Of a DNA stretch of 55,490 nt, positions 15,563-23,794 are shown piece by piece; positions within the stretch are counted from its first letter, which is position 1, and the number at the start of each line of letters is the position of its first letter. The stretch lies in contig PXRX01000008.1 of assembly GCA_003023195.1 (NCBI GenBank), positions 250,671 to 306,160 on the forward strand. The letters are read 5' to 3'. The position numbers were made by a program, and so were the translations under genes. The DNA is from Halobacteriales archaeon QS_8_69_26. Lineage in GTDB: Archaea > Halobacteriota > Halobacteria > Halobacteriales > SW-7-71-33. The notes beneath the pieces are model-generated. The model searched no databases, had not been told where the DNA came from, and saw nothing but the letters and a program-made list of their open reading frames with translations.

Positions 15563-16806
15563 CAGGTCCACGGTGCCGACCGCTCGGTCAGTTCGCCGGC
15601 CATCGGTTCCCGCATCGTCGACGCGGGATCCTCGCCGTTCGCGAGCGCCCACATCAGCTTCACCGTCGCGGTGCCGGGGAGGGTGTCCTCGCCCTCGATC
15701 ACGCCGGCGTCCAGCAGGTCACGGCCGGTGTCGTACACACGGTCGCAGACCCGCCCCTCGATGCACTGGCTGGTCATCACGACCGTCGTCCCGTCCTCGA
15801 TTAGCTCCTCGATCCGGGGGATCAGGTCGGTGTGGACGTGGCCCAGGCCGGTGCCCTCCAGGACGAGGCCGGCCTTGTCCTCGGCGACGTCGAGGAACGC
15901 TGGATCCATCCCCGGCGCGAACTTCAGGAGTTCGACGGAGGGTTCCAGGTCGGGCGCCAGGTCGAGGTCGACGCTCCCCCGCTCGCGGTAGTCCCGGCGG
16001 AACGAGACCGCTTCGGACCGGTAGTCGACCCGACCCAGTGGCTCGCGCCCGACGGTTTCGAAGGCGTCCCGCCTGGAGGTGTGGTTCTTCCGGGCGCGCG
16101 TGCCGCGGTGGAGCGCGCAGTACCGGTCGGACTCGTCGGCGTGCATGCAGATCAGCACCTCGGCGGCGTCCGACTTGGCGGCCTCGACGGCACAGACGGC
16201 GTTCATCACGTTGTCCGAGGACGGGCGGTCAGCGGAGCGCTGGCTCCCGGTGAACACCACCGGGACGGGCGTCTCCAGCATGAACGAGAGCGCGGAGGCG
16301 GTGTACTGCATCGTGTCGGTGCCGTGCATCACCACCACGCCGTCGGCGCCGGCCTCGATCTCCTCGTGGACGGCGTGAGCGAGGTCCTGCCATATCGACG
16401 GTTCCATGTTCTCGCTGAGGATGTTCGCCACCACGCGGCCGCGGTAGTTGGCCCGCCCGGCCAGGTCCGGCACCGCGCGCAGGACGTCCTCGGCGTCGAA
16501 GCGGGCGGTGACCGCGCCGGTCCGGTAGTCGACCGTCGAGGCGATGGTGCCGCCCGTCGAGATGAGTGACACCGTCGGGAGGTCCTCGTCGAACTCGACC
16601 CGCGAGGTGGTCGCCTCCTCGCCGGCGACGTCCACCTCGTAGGCGCCCGACTCCAGGACGTCCACGTCGGCGTCCGCGCGGTCGATCCCGACGTTGTACC
16701 CGCCCTCCAGTTTCACCACCAGGTGGTCGGGGGTGCTGGAGGGCAGGAGGACGCCCTCGTACTCGGTGTCGGCCCGCTCGACGCGGACCCGGTCTCCGGG
16801 GTTCAT
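15562..16806 (-). CDS. gatD: Glu-tRNA(Gln) amidotransferase subunit D
   Basis: A 414-residue GatD, the asparaginase-like subunit of the archaeal GatDE complex that turns Glu-tRNA(Gln) into Gln-tRNA(Gln). An N-terminal small beta-barrel (residues 1-75, NPGDRVRVERADTEYEGVLLP) precedes the L-asparaginase domain with catalytic TGGTIAS and MHGTDTMQYTAS. The partner gatE is not in the window. The ATG at 16806 fits the family start. The message upstream contains a tRNA-like sequence (16820-16882). Confidence 0.95.
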   Translation of the reverse strand: MNPGDRVRVERADTEYEGVLLPSSTPDHLVVKLEGGYNVGIDRADADVDVLESGAYEVDVAGEEATTSRVEFDEDLPTVSLISTGGTIASTVDYRTGAVTARFDAEDVLRAVPDLAGRANYRGRVVANILSENMEPSIWQDLAHAVHEEIEAGADGVVVMHGTDTMQYTASALSFMLETPVPVVFTGSQRSADRPSSDNVMNAVCAVEAAKSDAAEVLICMHADESDRYCALHRGTRARKNHTSRRDAFETVGREPLGRVDYRSEAVSFRRDYRERGSVDLDLAPDLEPSVELLKFAPGMDPAFLDVAEDKAGLVLEGTGLGHVHTDLIPRIEELIEDGTTVVMTSQCIEGRVCDRVYDTGRDLLDAGVIEGEDTLPGTATVKLMWALANGEDPASTMREPMAGELTERSAPWT

Positions 16807-16819
16807 GGCCTCCCCTTTC

Positions 16820-16882
16820 CGGCGGTGGGACTTGAACCCATCCGATCGGGACGGCAGTTTCCCCGACCCCACGAACCGCCCA
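16820..16882 (-). other. tRNA-like element (truncated pseudo-tRNA)
   Basis: Read on the minus strand, GGGCGGT at the 5' side can pair with ACCGCC at the 3' side. A near-perfect T-arm precedes the 3' strand (ATGGG, TTCAAGT loop, CCCAC), and a central stem (TCGGG with CCCGA) sits where an anticodon arm would be. The element is only about 63 bases and lacks a D-arm and a normal seven-base anticodon loop, so it cannot be an ordinary tRNA. It lies 14 bases before gatD and reads in the same direction, which may be a coincidence, a leftover of tRNA-directed integration or a regulatory mimic. Confidence 0.35.
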
Positions 16883-16968
16883 ACTGGTTGTGTACAAGAA
16901 CGAATAGCAGACCGGCAGTAGGGAGGGGTACGCACTCGGCGGTCGACCGACCGCCGGAGCCTCGAACG

Positions 16969-19110
16969 ATGTCGCGGGACCTCGCGGCCAGGGACGGGGA
17001 CGCCGTCGACCTCGAACCGGGGACGGCCCGCCTCGACGCGGGATCGATGGCGGACCTGTCCGTCGAGGAGGGCGGCTTCCTCTCGGTGCGGGGGAGCGAC
17101 GCGACCGCCGTCCGGGTCGGCCCCCCGGTCGACGGCGACCCCGGGATCTACCTGGATGCAGAGACCCGGAGCAACGCGGGGGTCGATGTCGAGGGGTCGG
17201 CGACCGTCGCGGCGGCGGCGCCGGTGCCGGCGGAGTCGCTGGTCGTCGCGCCCACCCGGCGGATCCGGTTCGAGGGCGACGCCCTGCCGGTGGCGAGCGA
17301 CCTGCGGGGCCGCCCGGTGACCGAGGGGGACGCCGTGCGGCTCTCGCTGTTCGGGGACACGGTCACGGTCACCTTCGTCGTCGCCGACGTCGAGCCCTCC
17401 GGCCCGGCCGTCGTCGCGGAGGGTACGTCGGTCACCGCCCGGACGGAGCCGGTCGAGGACCCCGGGTTCGCGGACGCGGCAGGGGTCACCTTCGACGACG
17501 TGGGGGGACTGGACGAGGAGCGCCGTCGGCTCCGCCAGCTGGTCGAACTCCCGCTGGAACGCCCGGACCTGTTCGACCGACTGGGGGACACCCCCGCGTC
17601 CGGCGTCCTCCTCCACGGTCCGACCGGGACGGGCAAGACCCTGCTCGCCCACGCGCTGGGCAACGAGTCCGACGCCCACTTCGTCCCGGTCGCACCCGGA
17701 TCGGACGGGTACGAGGAGGGGCTGGACGCGGTCCTCGAGGAGGCCCGGTCGAACGCCCCGGCCATCGTCTTCCTCGACGACCTCGACGCGGTCGCACCGT
17801 CTCGCGAGGAGGCCGGGGGGACCGACCGCCGGACGGTCGGGGAACTGTTCTCGTTCCTGGACGCCGCCGGGCGGGAGGACGACGTCGCGGTCGTCGGGGC
17901 GACCAGCCGGGTCGACGCGATAGACGAGGGGCTCCGGCGCGGCGGCCGCTTCGACCACGAGATAGCGGTGGAGGTCCCGGACCGGGACGACCGGGCAGAG
18001 ATCCTCGCGGTGTTGACCCGCGACCTGCGGCTGGACGCGGGGGTCGACCTCGGGACGGTGGCCGACCGGACCCACGGCTACGTCGGCGCGGACCTGGCGA
18101 CGCTGGTCGGGGAGGCCCTCAGGCGGGCCGTCGACCGTCTCCCGGAGGGGGTCCAGTTCGGGGACGAACCGCTCCCGGACGACGCGCGGGTCGCGGTGAC
18201 CGCCGAGGACATCGATGGCGCGATGGAGGCAGTCACGCCGACCGGCGTCCGGACGGCCGCCATCGAGCGTCCCGACGTCACCTACCGGGACGTCGGCGGC
18301 CTGGACGTCGCCAAGCGGGAGGTGATCCGTGCGGTCGAGTGGCCCCTGCGGTTCCCCGACCTGTTCGAGCGACTCTCGACGGATCCCCCGACGGGCGTGC
18401 TCCTGTACGGGCCCCCGGGGACGGGGAAGACGATGCTGGCGCGGGCGGTGGCGAACTCGACGGACGCCAACTTCCTGTCGGTCGATGGCCCGGAGTTACT
18501 GAACAAGTACGTCGGCGAGAGCGAGCGGGGGGTCCGCGACGTGTTCGAACGCGCCCGCCGGAGCGCCCCCGCAGTCGTCTTCTTCGACGAGGTGGACGCC
18601 CTGGCGCCCCAGCGCGGGGGCGAGAGCGACACCGGCGCGGTCGACCGGGTGGTCTCGCAACTGCTGACCGAACTCGACGGCGTCGAACCCGGCGGCGAGG
18701 TGGTCGTCGTCGCGGCGACCAACCGGCCGGACATGGTCGACCGGGCGCTCCTCCGCCCCGGCCGCCTCGAACGCGTCGTCGAGGTGCCGATGCCCGACCG
18801 CGAGGCCCGCCGCGAGATATTCCGGACCCACCTCCGCGGGGTCCCCGCCGAGTCCCTCGACGTCGACGCGCTTGCGGCACAGACCGACGGCTACACCGGC
18901 AGCGACATCGAGGCGGTGGTGCGGGAGGCCAAACTCCTCGCGATGGAGGACCACGTGCGCGAGCGCACGACCGACCGCGCCGACCCCGACCCGTCGACCC
19001 TCCGGGTCGCCCGGAGCCACTTCGGGCGTGCACTCAAGCGCGTCGACCCGTCGGTGACCGAGGAGATGCACCGCCGGTACGCCCGGGTGGCCGAGGAGTT
19101 CGACCGGTAG
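16969..19110 (+). CDS. CDC48-type double AAA+ ATPase with degenerate D1
   Basis: A 713-residue AAA+ protein related to CDC48/VAT. An N-domain (residues 1-170) precedes two ATPase modules. D1 has Walker A GPTGTGKT (217-224), but the Walker B glutamate is aspartate (FLDD, residues 268-271) and sensor 1 reads ATSR (311-314) where ATNR is usual. D2 is canonical: GPPGTGKT (481-488), FFDEVDALAP (538-547) and ATNRPD (583-588). D2 therefore probably hydrolyses ATP while D1 may bind or hydrolyse slowly. It likely unfolds or remodels proteins. The ATG at 16969 is the first sensible start. Paralogues elsewhere in the genome are expected. Confidence 0.88.
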   Translation: MSRDLAARDGDAVDLEPGTARLDAGSMADLSVEEGGFLSVRGSDATAVRVGPPVDGDPGIYLDAETRSNAGVDVEGSATVAAAAPVPAESLVVAPTRRIRFEGDALPVASDLRGRPVTEGDAVRLSLFGDTVTVTFVVADVEPSGPAVVAEGTSVTARTEPVEDPGFADAAGVTFDDVGGLDEERRRLRQLVELPLERPDLFDRLGDTPASGVLLHGPTGTGKTLLAHALGNESDAHFVPVAPGSDGYEEGLDAVLEEARSNAPAIVFLDDLDAVAPSREEAGGTDRRTVGELFSFLDAAGREDDVAVVGATSRVDAIDEGLRRGGRFDHEIAVEVPDRDDRAEILAVLTRDLRLDAGVDLGTVADRTHGYVGADLATLVGEALRRAVDRLPEGVQFGDEPLPDDARVAVTAEDIDGAMEAVTPTGVRTAAIERPDVTYRDVGGLDVAKREVIRAVEWPLRFPDLFERLSTDPPTGVLLYGPPGTGKTMLARAVANSTDANFLSVDGPELLNKYVGESERGVRDVFERARRSAPAVVFFDEVDALAPQRGGESDTGAVDRVVSQLLTELDGVEPGGEVVVVAATNRPDMVDRALLRPGRLERVVEVPMPDREARREIFRTHLRGVPAESLDVDALAAQTDGYTGSDIEAVVREAKLLAMEDHVRERTTDRADPDPSTLRVARSHFGRALKRVDPSVTEEMHRRYARVAEEFDR

Positions 19111-19167
19111 CACCCGGGACAGCCGGGGGAGGTCGACCGGTAGCGCCGTCCGGATCCGGTCGCCGCA

Positions 19168-19392
19168 CTAGAGGCCGCCGTCGTCGTAGAGGTTCAGCGT
19201 CGAGACGACGACGCCCACGGCGGCCCCCACCTCGGCGGTGGCGACGGCCACGAACGCGACGGTGAACGACAGGCCCATGTCCATCAGCGGCGGGACGGCG
19301 AACATCCCGGCGAGGGCGAGGAGGACGGATCCCGCCAGTCCCCCCACCGCCAGGAGGTTCAGGGCCGGCGGCGGTTCGACGCCGTCGCTCAT
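19168..19392 (-). CDS. small two-helix membrane protein
   Basis: A 74-residue hydrophobic protein of unknown function with two predicted transmembrane helices (LNLLAVGGLAGSVLLALAGMF and FTVAFVAVATAEVGAAVGVVV) and short polar ends. The ATG at 19392 (MSDGVEPPPALN) is favoured because the region before it has unnatural composition. It lies between the AAA+ ATPase gene (convergent) and the bacteriorhodopsin gene (same strand, 275 bases upstream). Confidence 0.65.
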   Translation of the reverse strand: MSDGVEPPPALNLLAVGGLAGSVLLALAGMFAVPPLMDMGLSFTVAFVAVATAEVGAAVGVVVSTLNLYDDGGL

Positions 19393-19629
19393 GGCACCCC
19401 TGGCGGCCACTGCCGGTCGACCGGTCGGCGATCCCCGCCTGCGAGCGGGCAACCGCCGGATCGTCGGTACGCGACTGTGGACCGACCGGCTGACGACGGG
19501 CCGCCGTCGGGGCCGGTCCGGGGAGCGAGAACGGGAACCAGTCCGGCGTCCCGGCGGGTGGAGCGGTCGCCGGGCGTCCGTTCACGTGGCGGCTGCGACA
19601 GCATGTGCTCTCGCCTCGGACGGTTCCGT

Positions 19630-19645
19630 TCAAAAAACGAGCGGT
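19630..19645 (-). terminator. T-tract terminator after bacteriorhodopsin gene
   Basis: On the minus strand a run of six T (19632-19637) follows the bacteriorhodopsin stop by about 30 bases. A T-run without a strong hairpin is the usual archaeal terminator. Confidence 0.5.
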
Positions 19646-19667
19646 CGTGAGTGGCTACGCTGTCCGG

Positions 19668-20465
19668 TCAGTCGGCCGTCGCCGGCTCGCCGGCCCCCGA
19701 GGGTTCGGGCGCCTCCATCTCCCCGAAGATGGCGCGACTCCGGAGCAGGATGAACCCGAACAGGACCTTCGCGCTCACGTCGAGCACCATGAACCCGAGG
19801 GTCTCGACGAACAGGCCGAAGACCTGCGCGCCCTCGGTGCCCAGCAGCCACCACACCGGGTAGACCGACCAGAGCACGAGCACGATGTTGCGCAGGACCC
19901 TGAACGTCCCGGCGCGCTCCTCGTCTATGTCCTCCAGCTTCGCGGTGAAGCCGAAGTACAGGACGTAGAGGATGTACAGCAGCGCGGCCGTGCTGACGGT
20001 CCACCACACGAACCGGAACGAGAACACGGTCGTGATAGCGCCCACCAGGCCGGTGATGATCATGAACGCGTCGGCCAGGATGAGGCCGATGATGGTCGAC
20101 CTATCGGCGTCGACCAGCAGTGCCAGGTCCAGCAACAGCAGCGGCGTCGTGAACAGCCAGTCCGCGTACCGCGCCCAGTAGATGTCGAGCGTCGTCTCGA
20201 GTCCGCTGGGCGCCGTGACGAGTTCGACCCGCGTCAGGCCGAACCCGAATAGCATCGATATGTACGAGGCGAACGCGATGGCCGGGATGAGTGTCGTTAC
20301 GACGAAGAACATCCGGGCCTCGGGGTCCTCGACGCCGGCCCCCTTCACCATGAAGTAGACGGTGCCGAGGAACATCAGGGCGCTCCCGAGCGCCAGCCAT
20401 ATCCACTCCGGTCGTTCGGTTATCTGTTCGGCCGCCGACTGCAACAGGATCGATTCCCCTGCCAT
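19668..20465 (-). CDS. bop: bacteriorhodopsin (light-driven proton pump)
   Basis: A 265-residue seven-helix microbial rhodopsin. The key pump residues are all present: Arg99 and Asp102 (Arg82 and Asp85 of bacteriorhodopsin, in ARYADWLFTTPLLLLDLALL), Thr106, Asp113 (Asp96, the proton donor), Glu211 and Glu221 (the release pair, in GTEGA and VETLG), Asp229 and the retinal-binding Lys233 (LDVSAKVLFG). The D-T-D triad marks an outward proton pump and not a halorhodopsin or sensory type. Its promoter carries a TATA box and an ACTAGT-centred element like that of bop. No retinal-synthesis (brp, crtY) or bat gene is in the window. Confidence 0.97.
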   Translation of the reverse strand: MAGESILLQSAAEQITERPEWIWLALGSALMFLGTVYFMVKGAGVEDPEARMFFVVTTLIPAIAFASYISMLFGFGLTRVELVTAPSGLETTLDIYWARYADWLFTTPLLLLDLALLVDADRSTIIGLILADAFMIITGLVGAITTVFSFRFVWWTVSTAALLYILYVLYFGFTAKLEDIDEERAGTFRVLRNIVLVLWSVYPVWWLLGTEGAQVFGLFVETLGFMVLDVSAKVLFGFILLRSRAIFGEMEAPEPSGAGEPATAD

Positions 20466-20490
20466 ACGCTACGAACCAGGGGAAGAATGA

Positions 20491-20520
20491 CAATATAAAT
20501 CATGCCCAACTAGTTTGAGG
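20491..20520 (-). promoter_or_regulatory. bop-type promoter: TATA box and CNACTAGTTNG upstream element
   Basis: Reading leftwards, CAAACTAGTTGGG (20505-20517) is followed by the TATA-like ATTTATATTG (20491-20500), then the bacteriorhodopsin ATG 26 bases on. The Halobacterium bop upstream activator, recognised with the help of Bat, is a CNACTAGTTNG-type sequence next to the TATA box. The match in sequence and spacing suggests the same oxygen and light control, although no Bat gene is in this window. Confidence 0.75.
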
Positions 20521-20720
20521 CGTTGACGCCCTGCGGTTTTCCGCCATCCTCGCCCCCCGGCCGTGGCCCGATCCCGGTTTCGGAACGAAGATACCCCGTG
20601 ACGGCGGTGGGATCGTCCGGGATCGGCCGCGAACCCCAGGTGATCGGTCGCGGGGTAGCCCTCGCGGCGGTCCCGGTCGGGGTCGCGCTGGGTGGTACCA
20701 ACATAGTTACCGTCCGTTTT

Positions 20721-20747
20721 GATACCCGAATGGGCCGTATCAGCCCA
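20721..20747. promoter_or_regulatory. nested inverted repeats before the zinc-ribbon gene
   Basis: GATAC (20721-20725) pairs with GTATC (20737-20741), and TGGGC (20731-20735) with GCCCA (20743-20747). The cluster lies 40-66 bases before the ATG at 20787, where an operator would be expected. I see no classical TATA box beside it except the GTTTTGATAC stretch itself. Confidence 0.4.
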
Positions 20748-20786
20748 ACACATGCGACCCGTCACCGCCGACCGGAGTGAGGTGCG

Positions 20787-21125
20787 ATGAGCGACGAGAC
20801 CGAGACCGAGGAACGGGAGACCGAGGCCGAGGTCGGGTCCCCGGCGACGGAGGAGGGGGACCTCGACGAGGAAATCGTCGTCGACCTGGACTCCGCCGGC
20901 GACTACGAGGACCGGATCGCACAGCTAGAGGAAACCGTCCGGGAGCAAACCGAGGAGATAGAGGAACTCCAGGACCTGTTGCTCGACCTCTCGGTCCGGG
21001 CGGCCGACGGCAGAGGGATGGGCGTCTGTCCCGAGTGCCACGGCCCCGTCGTGAAGGTCGATCCCTGGTTCCGGTCCGCCCGGATCGAGTGCAAGCGGTG
21101 CGGCGAGGTCTTCCACGAGTACTGA
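20787..21125 (+). CDS. coiled-coil and zinc-ribbon protein
   Basis: A 112-residue acidic protein: a disordered N-terminus rich in Glu and Thr, a coiled coil at about residues 42-70 (YEDRIAQLEETVREQTEEIE), and a C-terminal zinc ribbon with CPEC near residue 80 and CKRC near residue 103. It is divergent from the bacteriorhodopsin gene and shares its 320-base upstream region. Small zinc proteins act in bop regulation in Halobacterium (Brz), but this one is longer and I do not recognise it as a homologue. Function unknown. Confidence 0.7.
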   Translation: MSDETETEERETEAEVGSPATEEGDLDEEIVVDLDSAGDYEDRIAQLEETVREQTEEIEELQDLLLDLSVRAADGRGMGVCPECHGPVVKVDPWFRSARIECKRCGEVFHEY

Positions 21126-21282
21126 CGCCGGCCCCGCCGGCGGAGGGGTCGATTCCTCGCGGTGATCCACGTCTCGTCAGGGGGTCGTGCGTTCGGACGC
21201 CCGCAAGGCGGTACGTTCCTCCACCCGGATCCCCGCCGGCCTGACGGACTCGTCGCCCGTCGTGGGCGACACAATCGCCGGT

Positions 21283-22860
21283 TCAGCGCCCGTCGTGGAC
21301 GACCCGGCCGTCGACGACGGTCAGGGCCACGTCGATGTCCGCGATGGACTCCGGGTGCTCCCAGGGCGAGCGCTCCAGGACGACCAGGTCCGCCCGCTTG
21401 CCGGCCTCGACGGTGCCGAGGCGGTCCTCGTCGAAGCCGGCCCGGGCAGCCCCGAGGGTGTAGGCCCGGAGCGCCTCGGTGACGGTGAGTCGCTGGGCCT
21501 CGCTTGGCGCGTTCACGGCGTGGTCGACCCCCAGCAGGGGGTCCAGCGGCATGCAGTCACTCCCGAACGCCAGGTCCACGCCGGCGTCGCGCATTTCGCG
21601 GTAGCGGTTCGACCCCTCCCGGCGCCGGCGGCCCAGACATCGGTCGTACATGCCCCCGTCGTCGGCCCACCGGAGGAAGTTCGGCTGGACCGAGGCGACG
21701 ACGCCGGCCTCGGCCATCCGCGCTATCTGGTCGTCGGTGGCGAGTTCGACGTGTTCGATCCGGTGGCGGGGGTCCGACTGGACGCGGGAGGTGTCCCCGG
21801 ACTCGCCGTCGAGGACCGCCTCGTAGGCCGACAGCGCCGCCTCGATGGCCTCGTCGCCGATGGCGTGGGCGACGACCTGGAACCCCTCGGCGTGGGCCCG
21901 GTCGACGAGGTCCCGTAGTTCCCCGGGGTCGACGACCCACTGGCCGGTCGGGTCCTCGTCCGCCTCTGGATCCGCGTCCTCGTACGGTTCCGAGAGCTTC
22001 GCGGTCCGCGAGCCGATGCTCCCGTCGGTGAACGTCTTGATGCCGCCGACCCGGACCATCCCGCCGCCGTGGTTGGTGCGCAGTCCCGTCTCGACGGCGG
22101 CGTCCAGGTGGTCGCTCCAGTAGTTGATCCGCACGCGCACGTCGAGTTCGCCCTCCTGGGCCAGGTCGCGGTAGACCCGCGGGGCGTGGGAGTCCCGGAC
22201 CAGGTCGTGGACGCCCGTCACGCCCAGTTCGGTGGCCCGGTCGACGGCCGCGGTCACGAGTTGCCGGGCCTCGCGGTGGTCCGGCCAGACGGTCTTGCGG
22301 ACGGCCGTCGCCGCGTCCTCGACCACCACGCCGGTCGGCTCTCCCCCTTCGGTGCGGACATCGTCGTCGGGCATCTCCCCGCGCAGGCGGTCGAGGGCGA
22401 CGGAGTTCAGCGACGCCGTGTGCATGTCCACCCGGATGGCGGCCACCGGCCGGTCGGTCGAGACGGCGTCGAGGTCCTCCCGGGTCAGGTACCGGTCGAC
22501 CGGCCAGTCGCTCTCGTCGTAGCCGAACCCGAGGATCCACTCCAGGTCGTCGCGGGCGCCCGCCCGGAGTCGCTCGACGGCGTCCTCCCGGTCGTCGGCG
22601 TCCGAGAGGTCGGCGTGGACGATGTACTGTCCGGTGCTCTCCACGTGGGTGTGGGCGTCGATAAAGCCCGGGAGCAGGACCCGTCCCTCCAGGTCGACGA
22701 CCCGGGTGTCGACGCCCGTCAGGAACTGCATCTCGTAGTCCCGGTCGACGCGGACGATCCGACCGTCCCGGACGGCGACGGCCTCGTGGGTCTCGTCGCC
22801 GTCCGGGGCGAGGGTGTGTACCTCCCCGTTCTTCAGGACGAGGTCGGCGGCGTCGGTCAT
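21283..22860 (-). CDS. amidohydrolase family protein (YtcJ-like)
   Basis: A 525-residue metal-dependent hydrolase of the COG1574 group. The metal-binding DAHTHVESTG follows LPGFIDAH near residue 67, with GIKTFTDGSIGSRTA, HAIGDEAIEAAL, HRIEHVEL and FGSDCMPLDPLLGV forming the usual series of ligands, and the C-terminal beta-sandwich closes with GKRADLVVLERSPWE. The substrate of this family is usually unknown. The ATG at 22860 fits the family start, and the gene is divergent from the Nudix gene 159 bases away. Confidence 0.9.
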   Translation of the reverse strand: MTDAADLVLKNGEVHTLAPDGDETHEAVAVRDGRIVRVDRDYEMQFLTGVDTRVVDLEGRVLLPGFIDAHTHVESTGQYIVHADLSDADDREDAVERLRAGARDDLEWILGFGYDESDWPVDRYLTREDLDAVSTDRPVAAIRVDMHTASLNSVALDRLRGEMPDDDVRTEGGEPTGVVVEDAATAVRKTVWPDHREARQLVTAAVDRATELGVTGVHDLVRDSHAPRVYRDLAQEGELDVRVRINYWSDHLDAAVETGLRTNHGGGMVRVGGIKTFTDGSIGSRTAKLSEPYEDADPEADEDPTGQWVVDPGELRDLVDRAHAEGFQVVAHAIGDEAIEAALSAYEAVLDGESGDTSRVQSDPRHRIEHVELATDDQIARMAEAGVVASVQPNFLRWADDGGMYDRCLGRRRREGSNRYREMRDAGVDLAFGSDCMPLDPLLGVDHAVNAPSEAQRLTVTEALRAYTLGAARAGFDEDRLGTVEAGKRADLVVLERSPWEHPESIADIDVALTVVDGRVVHDGR

Positions 22861-23019
22861 ACCTCCGGACCGGAGGGCGAGGGACAAAACGGTTCGGGAG
22901 GCGGTCGAATCCGGCCCGATCCGGCCACCCTCCGGATCGACAGGACGACCGTCGGCGTGGCGACCGAGGCTCCAGTGGATCGCCATCCTCAACTCCCCGC
23001 CGCTCCCGCTTCCGGATCG

Positions 23020-23565
23020 ATGTCGGACGAGTCCGGGGACTCCGAGGCGTTCGTCGGGAAGATAACCCAGAAGGCGATACTGTTCGGGCCGGACGAGGAC
23101 GTCCTCGTCACCCGGGTCGACGACCACTGGGAACCGCCCGGCGGGGCCTACGAGTTCGACGAAACGATGATCGGCGGCCTCCGCCGGGAGTTGCGCGAGG
23201 AACTGGACCTGGACGCCCGGGTCGGGCCGCCGGTCGACGCGGGCTACGGCGGGTGGATCGACGGGACGACCGGCAACCCGATGGTGACGCTCGTCTACCG
23301 GTGCGTGACCGAGGAGACGGACGTGGTGCTGAACGAGGAACACGACGACTACGAGTGGATCGACCCGGAGACGGCCGCCGACCGCCTCTCGGAGTCGTTC
23401 GGCCCACGGATCGCCACTGCCGTCGAGCGAGCGGCCGCCCTGGGGGACGACGGCCCGTTCGAGCACGTCCGGGACCCATACGCCGACGCCGAGGCCTCGA
23501 CCGAGGAGATTCTGGACGCCCTCGCCGAGGCCCGGGCGTCGGACCCGCCGGATCTCGACGGGTAG
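23020..23565 (+). CDS. Nudix hydrolase
   Basis: A 181-residue Nudix protein, which hydrolyses nucleoside diphosphates linked to another group. The Nudix box is visible as GGAYEFDETMIGGLRRELRE followed by ELDL, matching G-x5-E-x7-REUxEExGU except that the last glycine is Asp. The N-terminal strand is KITQKAILFGPDED. The C-terminal tail (EASTEEILDALAEARAS) is acidic and helical. The substrate cannot be predicted. The ATG at 23020 is the natural start. Confidence 0.88.
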   Translation: MSDESGDSEAFVGKITQKAILFGPDEDVLVTRVDDHWEPPGGAYEFDETMIGGLRRELREELDLDARVGPPVDAGYGGWIDGTTGNPMVTLVYRCVTEETDVVLNEEHDDYEWIDPETAADRLSESFGPRIATAVERAAALGDDGPFEHVRDPYADAEASTEEILDALAEARASDPPDLDG

Positions 23566-23756
23566 CGGTCGCGGAGTCGCCGCGAAACCCGTCGGCCCGG
23601 AGGTTCAAGTACGGGGACGCGACCAGCCCGGTCCGTGACCTGATCGGTCGCCGCGGGCCGGCCACGGCGGGAGTACGGCACACCGCCCGCGGAGGGGCGC
23701 GTGCCGTCTGTTCGCCATCGTTCTTCCGCTGACCCAGGGATCGCCCGGCCCCGAAG

Positions 23757-23768
23757 GGCAACGGTTAG
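23757..23768 (+). promoter_or_regulatory. candidate TATA box of hmgA
   Basis: GGCAACGGTTAG, centred about 32 bases before the hmgA ATG at 23795. It is a weak TATA match but in the expected place. Confidence 0.35.
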
Positions 23769-23794
23769 GGGCCGACGCATCCGAGAGGTCGGGC

